This document shows positions 1-7,941 of a stretch of 34,514 nucleotides of DNA, piece by piece; the first letter of the stretch is position 1, and each line of letters starts with the position of its first letter. Below the pieces are notes generated by a model. The model did not search any database and had not been told where the DNA came from. It was given only the letters and a program-made list of their open reading frames with translations. The position numbers and the translations under genes were made by a program. This DNA comes from an uncultured bacterium (GTDB lineage: Bacteria; Patescibacteriota; Minisyncoccia; Phycocordibacterales; CAIZLB01), in the NCBI GenBank assembly GCA_903936565.1, contig CAIZVZ010000014.1:1-34514 (forward strand). Reading direction: 5' to 3'.

Positions 1-1
1 A

Positions 2-142
2 GAGCAGGGGACAAGGGTGCTAACTGTTGGTGATTTAACATTGGAGATTCGGGTGAAGGCACAGGTACCTGCGACTGCACCTAAGGTGGAGAAGAAACTG
101 ACTCCTATTGTGAAGATGTGGAGGTTTTTCGGAGGGAGGTAA
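2..142 (+). CDS. C-terminal end of an upstream CDS (partial), unknown product
   Basis: Frame 2 is open from the window start to TAA at 140-142 (EQGTRVLTVGDLTLEIRVKAQVPATAPKVEKKLTPIVKMWRFFGGR*). Confidence 0.45.
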   Translation, partial: EQGTRVLTVGDLTLEIRVKAQVPATAPKVEKKLTPIVKMWRFFGGR

Positions 143-234
143 TATGCAAGATAGATTCATAACTGTGTTTGTTATAAAAATAAGATGAGATACATTGACC
201 TCATCTCTCAATTCTGCGATAATGAATTCATATT

Positions 235-1491
235 ATGACAAGAAAAAATAAAGAAATTGTAAGACGAATTACAACGGGTGGATTAGTAGTTGCTATTGCA
301 GTTGCTGTGTTTGCGTCTGGTTTTATATCGGGACAGATGAGAACAGTAGAGGCGGGTAGAGTTCCTGGAGTTGTAAATGTCGATAAGAGTAAACCAAAGG
401 ATGTTAATGCAGATTTTGAGCTGTTTTGGAAGGCTTGGTCTGCATTAAATGCCAAATATGTTGCAACTCATAATTCAACATCTTCACCCGCACCAACTAA
501 TCAAGACAGGGTATATGGTGCCATAAAAGGAATGACAGCTTCCCTTGGTGACCCTTATACTGTTTTCTTTACTCCTCAAGAATCTGCAATGTTTGAGAGT
601 GAAATTGATGGTAATTTTGAAGGAGTTGGAATGGAGCTTGGTATTAAGAATGATATTCTTACTGTAGTTTCCGCTTTGAAGAGTACTCCAGCCGAGAAGG
701 CTGGCATGAAGAGTGGTGATAAGATTCTAAAAATCAATGACACCGTAACAACAGGCGGTATGTCCGTTGAGCAGGCTGTGAAGATGATCAGAGGCCCAAA
801 GGGAACTGATGTTAATTTCACAGTTCTAAGAGGTGAGGCTACATCAACAATGGAGATTAAAGTAACAAGAGATGTTATCAATCTTCCAACGCTTGATTCT
901 AATTATGATACTAAGACAGGAATTTACACTATTAAACTTTATAATTTCTCAGCACAAGCTTCATCATTGTTTAGGAATGCACTTAAAGACTTCGTTGCAT
1001 CAAAGAGTAATAAGTTGGTTATTGACCTAAGAGGAAATCCAGGGGGCTATCTAGATTCTGCGGTTGATATGGCAAGTTGGTTCTTGCCACCTGGAAAGAC
1101 TATAGTTCGTGAGAGTTATAGTAAGGGAAAGCCTGAGACATCAGAGAAGAGTAGGGGTTACAATATCTTTAACGATAATCTGAGAACTGTAATCTTGATT
1201 GACCAAGGTTCAGCTTCTGCTTCCGAGATCCTTGCTGGAGCATTGCAAGAGAATGGTAAGGCAAAACTTGTTGGTACAAGGAGCTTTGGTAAGGGATCTG
1301 TTCAGGAGCTTGTTAAATTGACCCCCGATACATCTCTTAAAGTAACTATTGCTAGATGGTTAACACCAAATGGTAAGTCAATTTCAGAGGGTGGTCTTAC
1401 ACCAGACGTCGAGGTTAAAAACACTCCAGAGCAGACAGTAAAGGGAATTGATGCCCAAATGCTAAAGGCTATTGAGATTCTTAGTAATTAA
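235..1491 (+). CDS. S41 family C-terminal processing peptidase (CtpA-like) with N-terminal membrane anchor and PDZ domain
   Basis: N-terminal hydrophobic segment, PDZ-like GVGMELG...AGMKSGDKILKIN, S41 core DLRGNPGGYLDSAV, DQGSASASEILAGAL, RSFGKGSVQ. Confidence 0.93.
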   Translation: MTRKNKEIVRRITTGGLVVAIAVAVFASGFISGQMRTVEAGRVPGVVNVDKSKPKDVNADFELFWKAWSALNAKYVATHNSTSSPAPTNQDRVYGAIKGMTASLGDPYTVFFTPQESAMFESEIDGNFEGVGMELGIKNDILTVVSALKSTPAEKAGMKSGDKILKINDTVTTGGMSVEQAVKMIRGPKGTDVNFTVLRGEATSTMEIKVTRDVINLPTLDSNYDTKTGIYTIKLYNFSAQASSLFRNALKDFVASKSNKLVIDLRGNPGGYLDSAVDMASWFLPPGKTIVRESYSKGKPETSEKSRGYNIFNDNLRTVILIDQGSASASEILAGALQENGKAKLVGTRSFGKGSVQELVKLTPDTSLKVTIARWLTPNGKSISEGGLTPDVEVKNTPEQTVKGIDAQMLKAIEILSN

Positions 1492-1509
1492 TGCTATATT
1501 CATTCCACT

Positions 1510-1956
1510 ATGAAAGTTATTTTGCTTAAACACATTCCAAAAACTGGAAACAAACACGATATTATAGAGGTATCAGATGGTTTTGCTCTTAATTCACTAT
1601 TCCCAAAAGGACTAGCTGAGAGAGCTACACCTGGTGCTATGAAGAAGGTTGAATTGATTAAGGCCGGTGAGGAGGCTGAAAGAGCTGTTAGAGAAGACCT
1701 TCTTTTGAAGAACCTAAAAGAGCTAAATGACGTTAAAATTACTATCTCTGGAAAGGCTAATGAGAAGGGTCACTTGTTTGCAGGAATTCACAAGGAGGAG
1801 ATTATCTCTGCTCTTAAGGAACAAAAGCAAATCGATATGGACGCAAGTCACATTGTCTTGGACAAGCCACTTAAGGAGGTTGGAGAGCATAAGGTAGACG
1901 TAAAGGTGCAAGACAAGGTGTCTCACTTTACAGTGGAGTTGGTGGCGCTGGCATAA
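1510..1956 (+). CDS. rplI: 50S ribosomal protein L9
   Basis: MKVILLKHIPKTGNKHDIIEVSDGFALNSLFPKGLAERATPG is the typical L9 N-terminus; 148 aa. Confidence 0.95.
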   Translation: MKVILLKHIPKTGNKHDIIEVSDGFALNSLFPKGLAERATPGAMKKVELIKAGEEAERAVREDLLLKNLKELNDVKITISGKANEKGHLFAGIHKEEIISALKEQKQIDMDASHIVLDKPLKEVGEHKVDVKVQDKVSHFTVELVALA

Positions 1957-1980
1957 TTCTGTGTTGGGTCGCTAGATTTC

Positions 1981-2011
1981 AAAAAACATCCGCGCGGGCG
2001 GGTGTTTTTTT
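1981..2011 (+). terminator. Rho-independent terminator after rplI
   Basis: ACATCCGC-GCGG-GCGGGTGT hairpin (one G-T wobble) followed by a run of 7 T. Confidence 0.85.
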
Positions 2012-2041
2012 GCTTACAATAAATGATGATATAATCAATAC

Positions 2042-2470
2042 ATGACAAAAATTGATTTAATTGCTAGAGGGATTATTGTTCATGATGGTAAAATATTGCT
2101 ATGTAAAAACCTTGAGCAGGGTCATTATTTTCTTCCTGGTGGACATGTTGAAGAAGGAGAGTCTCAAGAAGAAACTTTTGCGAGAGAAATGCAGGAAGAA
2201 ATGGGAAAAGATGTATCTAAGGTGCAAAAGATAATTGATGTTAATAATAGTCACGTATACAAGGAGCAAGAGTTTAATGAAATAATTTCAGTATATATTG
2301 TTGCCTTGAAAGATTATTCTAATATCAAAAGCTTGGAGGATCATATAGATTTTGCTTGGGTCCCGCTTTCTGGCTTGGCCACATCTGCATTTAAGCCAAT
2401 TGAAATGGTACCTGAAATATTGAAGTGTGTAGAGGATAATAGGGGGTTTTGGTTGGAAGGTAATATTTAA
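2042..2470 (+). CDS. NUDIX hydrolase
   Basis: Nudix box GGHVEEGESQEETFAREMQEEMG. Confidence 0.92.
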   Translation: MTKIDLIARGIIVHDGKILLCKNLEQGHYFLPGGHVEEGESQEETFAREMQEEMGKDVSKVQKIIDVNNSHVYKEQEFNEIISVYIVALKDYSNIKSLEDHIDFAWVPLSGLATSAFKPIEMVPEILKCVEDNRGFWLEGNI

Positions 2471-2512
2471 AATAATAAAATGATTTCAAGATTATTAATT
2501 AAGTACAAATAA

Positions 2513-2956
2513 ATGAAAACTACAAACAAAACATCTGGTGATGAAGGAGAACAAGAAATTGTTGTTTTGGTTCCATGCCCAAATTGCTCTAAAAAGTTAA
2601 TGTTATTACCAACAAACTACCCACTTTTTGATGTTCAATGCACGGGTTGTTCGTTTAGAGCTCAGGTTAAGACAAAAAAAACTAAACCAAAATCTGTTGT
2701 TTTTGGTGCGGAGTGGCAGATTATGAGTAAGGTGTTGAAATCTGGGTATATGGTTCCGCCATTATTTTTGAACTTTAAATGGTCAGAAGGTGGGGCTGGT
2801 AGGCAAGAAATCAGGTTCTACCCATTTGTTCCTAAGAAAAACTTATCTAATCACAAACTTTCAGATGAGGCTCAAAGAGCTAATTATGAGATGTTTAATT
2901 ACGTAGGGATGGATAAATTGCCTTATTTTGTGGTTTACACTAGTAATTTTAAATAA
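2513..2956 (+). CDS. Short DpnI-like (Dam-replacing family) restriction endonuclease domain, candidate
   Basis: CPxC...CxxC zinc motif with D-x10-Q-V-K (FDVQCTGCSFRAQVK), matching from memory the layout of DpnI D-x10-E-L-K; C-terminal LSDEAQRANYEMFNYVGMDKLP resembles DpnI LAPTARRAGWIGCNIDLSQVP. Confidence 0.65.
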   Translation: MKTTNKTSGDEGEQEIVVLVPCPNCSKKLMLLPTNYPLFDVQCTGCSFRAQVKTKKTKPKSVVFGAEWQIMSKVLKSGYMVPPLFLNFKWSEGGAGRQEIRFYPFVPKKNLSNHKLSDEAQRANYEMFNYVGMDKLPYFVVYTSNFK

Positions 2957-2971
2957 TACAGGGTAGGCGGC

Positions 2972-3050
2972 TTGACAACATCTTATCTTTAACTATACTT
3001 AGAGTTAAGTTAAAGTTTGTTGACCAACTTTAACTATAAATTTATATAAT
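2972..3050 (+). promoter_or_regulatory. Promoter/operator region of the Fic-hsd operon
   Basis: TTGACA (2972-2977), 16-nt spacer, TATACT (2994-2999); inverted repeat AGTTAAAGTT (3008-3017)/AACTTTAACT (3026-3035); direct repeat CTTTAACTATA at 2987 and 3028; second -10-like TATAAT at 3045-3050. Confidence 0.65.
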
Positions 3051-3055
3051 AAAAG

Positions 3056-4219
3056 ATGAAATATAATCCAGGCAAATCCATTAAAGCTACAAGTCCACAA
3101 GGTGAGGCTTATTTAGCGTTTTTGCCCGAAATAATAAATAAGGACTTTTCATGGGAAGACAAGAGGATTGATACACTTTTGGAGTCAGCTAGAGGCTGGC
3201 TTGGCGAGCTTAATGCTTATTCTAAACTAATACCCAATGTTGATTTCTTTATACAATCTCATGTTGCAAAGGAAGCCGAGCAATCCAGTAGAATTGAAGG
3301 AACAAAAACTACACTAGAAGAGCTGTATGTTGAGAAGGAGAACTTTGATGACCCTGAAAAGGTGAATGATCAGGAAGAGGTTAAAAATTATATCAATGCA
3401 TTAAATTATGCTATTGAAAGTATAAGCACACCAAATAAACCACCGCTCTCAATTCGTCTAGTTTGTGAATCTCATAAGGAATTACTTGCTGGTGTTAGAG
3501 GTTATAAAAGGCATCCTGGCGAAATAAGAAAAATTCAAAATAAGATTGGTGGAAGCGCTGGAAACATTAAGGATGCAGTTTTTATTCCACCTTCACCTGA
3601 TATAGTACCAAGTCTACTAAACGATTTGGAGGAATTTTGGCATAACAAGAATTTGGAAATTCCAGATTTAATAAAAGTGGCACTATCTCACTATCAATTT
3701 GAGACTATTCACCCATTTGAAGACGGTAATGGTCGTATAGGAAGATTAATAATAATTCTTCAATTTATTTCCTACGGAATGCTTCAGAAGCCCACATTGT
3801 ATTTATCAGAATATTTTGAAAAAAATAGATCAGCATATTACGATGCCCTTTCTAGGGTTCGAGAATCAGGTGATATGGAACATTGGATTAAATTCTTTCT
3901 AGTAGGTGTTGCCGAAACAGCAAAAAAAGGAAAGGAAACTTTGGAAAAGATAATTGATTTACAGAAGAAGTATGAAGGTCTAATTGAAAGTTACCTCGGG
4001 GTAAAACAGCAAAAGTTAGGTAAGGAGTTATTAAAACATTTGTTTGCAAAGCCAGTTATAACAGCAAAGGATGTTGAACTAATGCTTAACGTAACCAAAC
4101 CTACAGCCACAAGTATTGTAAATAAACTATCAGAATCAAATATGCTCTCAGAGAGAACTGGTTATAAGAGAAACAGAGTTTATGCGTTGAATGAATATTT
4201 GGAACTATTTAATAAATAA
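3056..4219 (+). CDS. Fic family protein (Fic/DOC N-terminal domain, C-terminal winged HTH)
   Basis: Fic motif HPFEDGNGRIGR (3710-3745); inhibitory-helix-type motif SSRIEGT; C-terminal HTH-like ITAKDVELMLNVTKPTATSIVNKLSESNML. Confidence 0.93.
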   Translation: MKYNPGKSIKATSPQGEAYLAFLPEIINKDFSWEDKRIDTLLESARGWLGELNAYSKLIPNVDFFIQSHVAKEAEQSSRIEGTKTTLEELYVEKENFDDPEKVNDQEEVKNYINALNYAIESISTPNKPPLSIRLVCESHKELLAGVRGYKRHPGEIRKIQNKIGGSAGNIKDAVFIPPSPDIVPSLLNDLEEFWHNKNLEIPDLIKVALSHYQFETIHPFEDGNGRIGRLIIILQFISYGMLQKPTLYLSEYFEKNRSAYYDALSRVRESGDMEHWIKFFLVGVAETAKKGKETLEKIIDLQKKYEGLIESYLGVKQQKLGKELLKHLFAKPVITAKDVELMLNVTKPTATSIVNKLSESNMLSERTGYKRNRVYALNEYLELFNK

Positions 4220-4231
4220 TAAATTATAATT

Positions 4232-6214
4232 ATGGAAAACTTCACTCAAAAAACAACAATGATATGGAATATAGCAGATATCCTGAGGGGTGGATGGAAA
4301 CAACATGAATATCAAGATGTTATATTACCTATGGTTGTTTTGAAGCGTCTGGATTCAATACTTGCTGATACGAAGTCAAAAGTTTTAGAAAAACATAATG
4401 AATATAAAGGCAAGCTCCAAGACTTAGATCCAATACTCAAAAGAACTGCCGGAGTTCCGTTTTATAATATTTCTGATTATAATTTCAAAACCCTTCTAGG
4501 CGAGCCAAAGCAATTAGCTAAAAATTTCAAGCAATATATTAATGGTTATAGTAAGAATATTCAAGATATATTTGAAAAGTTTGATTTTAATAAGCAATTA
4601 GAAAGATTAGAGGACGGAAAAATATTATTCGAGATGATTCAAATACTGAACGGAGTAGATTTACATCCGAGAAGTGTAGACAACTATCAAATGGGTCATG
4701 TATTTGAAGAGCTTCTAAGAAAATTTTCTGAAATGTCCAATGAGACAGCTGGAGAGCACTACACCCCGCGTGACGTTATTAGTCTCATGACTGAGATGCT
4801 GTTTTCTCCAGATAAGACGGATTTGAAAAAGCCTCATGTGATTAAGAAAATATACGATCCAGCCTGTGGTACTGGTGGAATGCTTTCTGTTGCAAAGGAT
4901 TACATCCTAGAAAGTATAAACAAAGAAGCTAATATATTCCTATATGGACAAGAGTTAAATTCAGTCACATATGCTATGGCAAAGTCTGATATGTTGATCA
5001 AAGGAGATGATCCGGATCTTATTCGAGGCGGGGAAAAGGACCACTCAAAAGCAAGTACTCTAGCCAACGATCAATTCTTTGGTGAAGTTTTCGACTATGG
5101 GTTGAGTAACCCACCCTACGGAGTTGATTGGAAGAAAGATAAAGAAGTAGTAGAGCGAGAAGCGTCTCGTGGATACGCTGGAAGATTTGGTGCGGGCACT
5201 CCTCGTATCTCAGACGGTCAGCTTTTATTCTTGCAACACCTGATTTCAAAGATGAAACCAGAGAAGGATGGTGGGTCTCGAATCTCAATCGTTCACAACG
5301 GATCACCGCTGTTTACTGGAGATGCTGGAAGTGGAGAAAGTGAGATACGTAGGTGGATTCTAGAAAAGGACTTGCTCGAAGCTATTGTGGCGTTGCCAGA
5401 CCAGTTGTTCTACAACACTGGTATCAATACCTACCTTTGGTTTGTTACGAATAGAAAGTCAAAAGAAAGAAAAGGAAAAGTTCAACTCATTGACGCCCGT
5501 ACCTTTTTTCAAAAGACTCGTAAGAGTCTTGGTAGTAAAAGACATGTAATTGACCCTGATTCAAAAAAGAAGATTGCTGAACTTTATGAGAAGTTTGAAG
5601 AAAATGAATTCTCAAAGATTTTCAAAACTACAGATTTTGCATATAGACAAATTACAATCGAAAGACCACTTCGTCTCAAGTTTGATTTTACTCCAGAAAA
5701 GATAGAAGAACTTCTTACAGCTTTTGACATTAAAGACAATAAAAACGGTATGAAAGATTTTATTGAATCTTTTGAAAATCAAATCATCACAAGTAAGAAA
5801 GTGCTAGATGAAAAAATTGAATCGGTAAAAGATCAGCGCGTAGCTATTAAATTTACCGCAGGACAATACAAAAAACTTATATCAATAGTTGGTATTAGAG
5901 ATGAAGAAGCAGAAATTTGTACCGATAAAGATGGTAACCCAGAGTCAGATGGCGAACTACGTGATTTTGAAAATGTTCCTTACGAAATGGACATTAAAAA
6001 ATATTTTGATAAAGAGGTAAAGCCATATGTTTCAGATGCTTGGATAAATGAATCGGTCCGAGATCATAAAGATAATAAAGTTGGTGTTGTTGGATATGAA
6101 ATTCCATTCACACGACATTTCTACAAGTACGAAGCACCAAGAAGTCTTGAGGCGATAGAAATTGATATAGAAAAGGTTGAGAATGAATTACTCACTCTAC
6201 TAAAACAACTATAG
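4232..6214 (+). CDS. hsdM: Type I restriction-modification system DNA methylase subunit M
   Basis: EHYTPRDVISLMTEML, SAM motif DPACGTGGML, catalytic SNPPYG. Confidence 0.96.
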   Translation: MENFTQKTTMIWNIADILRGGWKQHEYQDVILPMVVLKRLDSILADTKSKVLEKHNEYKGKLQDLDPILKRTAGVPFYNISDYNFKTLLGEPKQLAKNFKQYINGYSKNIQDIFEKFDFNKQLERLEDGKILFEMIQILNGVDLHPRSVDNYQMGHVFEELLRKFSEMSNETAGEHYTPRDVISLMTEMLFSPDKTDLKKPHVIKKIYDPACGTGGMLSVAKDYILESINKEANIFLYGQELNSVTYAMAKSDMLIKGDDPDLIRGGEKDHSKASTLANDQFFGEVFDYGLSNPPYGVDWKKDKEVVEREASRGYAGRFGAGTPRISDGQLLFLQHLISKMKPEKDGGSRISIVHNGSPLFTGDAGSGESEIRRWILEKDLLEAIVALPDQLFYNTGINTYLWFVTNRKSKERKGKVQLIDARTFFQKTRKSLGSKRHVIDPDSKKKIAELYEKFEENEFSKIFKTTDFAYRQITIERPLRLKFDFTPEKIEELLTAFDIKDNKNGMKDFIESFENQIITSKKVLDEKIESVKDQRVAIKFTAGQYKKLISIVGIRDEEAEICTDKDGNPESDGELRDFENVPYEMDIKKYFDKEVKPYVSDAWINESVRDHKDNKVGVVGYEIPFTRHFYKYEAPRSLEAIEIDIEKVENELLTLLKQL

Positions 6215-6217
6215 AAT

Positions 6218-7498
6218 ATGCAAACACTCAAGCTTGCAAAGAAATATGATAAATACCCTGAATACAAAGATTCAGGTGTTGAGTGGTTGGGTAAAATTCC
6301 TAATGAATGGAAATTGAATAATTTACAACACCTCTTTACCAAGGTTAAAAGGATGGGATTTGAAAACGAACAATTATTGTCAATATATCGTGATCTCGGA
6401 GTAATAATAAAATCCTCAAGAGATGATAATCATAATAAAGCATCAGACGATTTATCCACATATCAACTTGTTGAATGTGGTGATCTAGCAATAAATAAAA
6501 TGAAAGCATGGCAAGGTTCAATTGCAGTATCTGAACACAGAGGTATTGTTAGTCCTGCATATTTTATCTGTAAACCACTCTCGAAAAATAATTCAAGATT
6601 TATTCACTATTTACTTAGATCAGATATTTATATTAAACAATATGAGAGGAATTCTGGTGGAGTAAGAAACGATCAATGGGATTTAAATTATGAAAGATTT
6701 AGAAAACTTGAAGCTGGTATTCCTGAAATTTATGAACAGACGAAAATTGCTAAATTTCTTGATGGAAAGACATCCTCGATTGATCAGATTATTGAAAGAA
6801 AAGAAAGATTGATTGAATTTTTACGTGAAAAACGTACAGCTCAAATTAAAAATATTATTAAAAGTTGTGATGTTAAAGGAAAGGAGTACACAAAAGAGAA
6901 AATTAAACACGTTATAAAATCAATAGAATCTGGAGTGTGGGGTGAAAATCCTCTTGGAAACAATGATGATATTAAATGTTTACGTGTAGCAGATTTTGAT
7001 TATGCAAATTTGAGTTTCTCTAATGTTGAGACAATAAGGAATAATGAAAGGCTTTCAAAGAGAAAAATATTACAGTACGGAGATATTCTCGTGGAGAAAT
7101 CTGGTGGTGGAGAAAAAACTCCTGTTGGACGAGCTATACTTTTTAATTCAAATGAGAGAATGGTTTGTGCGAACTTTGTAGATGTAGTCCGTGTAGATAG
7201 AAATAAAATACTACCAGATTTTCTTGTTTTCTACTTGTCGAGTTTATATTCAGAAAGAATTAATACAAAATATATTAAACAAAATACCGGCATCCAAAAT
7301 ATGGATATAAAGGCATATTTTGGAGAAATTGTTTCCTATCCAGATTTAAAGGTCCAGAAAGAAATTATAGATGACATCCAAAAAAAGATGGCTTTGTTTG
7401 ATCAATCGATTAAGAAAGTTGAGGAAACAATTGAATTTTTGAAGGAGTTTAAAGCTTCTTTGATATCAAATACTGTAACTGGAAAAATTAAAATATAA
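6218..7498 (+). CDS. hsdS: Type I restriction-modification system specificity subunit S
   Basis: YPEYKDSGVEWLGKIPNEWKL start, two TRD-like halves each followed by conserved helices (EIYEQTKIAKFLDGKTSSIDQIIERKERLIEFLREKR; KVQKEIIDDIQKKMALFDQSIKKVEETIEFLKEFKASLISNTVTGKI). Confidence 0.95.
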   Translation: MQTLKLAKKYDKYPEYKDSGVEWLGKIPNEWKLNNLQHLFTKVKRMGFENEQLLSIYRDLGVIIKSSRDDNHNKASDDLSTYQLVECGDLAINKMKAWQGSIAVSEHRGIVSPAYFICKPLSKNNSRFIHYLLRSDIYIKQYERNSGGVRNDQWDLNYERFRKLEAGIPEIYEQTKIAKFLDGKTSSIDQIIERKERLIEFLREKRTAQIKNIIKSCDVKGKEYTKEKIKHVIKSIESGVWGENPLGNNDDIKCLRVADFDYANLSFSNVETIRNNERLSKRKILQYGDILVEKSGGGEKTPVGRAILFNSNERMVCANFVDVVRVDRNKILPDFLVFYLSSLYSERINTKYIKQNTGIQNMDIKAYFGEIVSYPDLKVQKEIIDDIQKKMALFDQSIKKVEETIEFLKEFKASLISNTVTGKIKI

Positions 7499-7500
7499 AT

Positions 7501-7941
7501 ATGTCTGAATATCAATTAACAACTGAATTGATCAAGCTTAGCTCTTCTCAAAAATGGGACGAGGCAAAATTAGAATGGGAACTTATAGATGTTGAAAAAG
7601 TTGAAGACGCCGAGAGTTGTCTCTGCGGGCACTATCCTATACTTGAAATTTGTACCATAAAAAATATTAAAACTACAAAGACTGCTCGCGTCGGAAACTG
7701 TTGTGTTAAAAAGTTTAATAATCAATCAGATAAAATATTTAAGGCAATCTCTAGAATAAAGAAAGACAAAACTAAGTCATTAAATGCAGAAACGATTGAT
7801 TTTGCATTTAATAAGAAATGGATAACTGATAAAGACCGTAATTTTTATATTGATATATTCAGAAAAAGAAATCTTTCTCTTAAACAGAGTGATTGGAAAA
7901 ACTCAATAAATAACAAAATTCTTTCTAAAATAAATATATGA
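7501..7941 (+). CDS. Small putative Zn-binding protein (CxCxH...C...CC), coupled to reverse transcriptase
   Basis: 146-aa ORF with SCLCGHYPILEICTIKN...ARVGNCCVKKF; ATGA overlap with the next ORF (7938-7941). Confidence 0.8.
   Translation: MSEYQLTTELIKLSSSQKWDEAKLEWELIDVEKVEDAESCLCGHYPILEICTIKNIKTTKTARVGNCCVKKFNNQSDKIFKAISRIKKDKTKSLNAETIDFAFNKKWITDKDRNFYIDIFRKRNLSLKQSDWKNSINNKILSKINI

Noticed and set aside
5019-5306. Antisense ORF within hsdM
   Set aside because: Overlaps the conserved hsdM catalytic region; no independent support.
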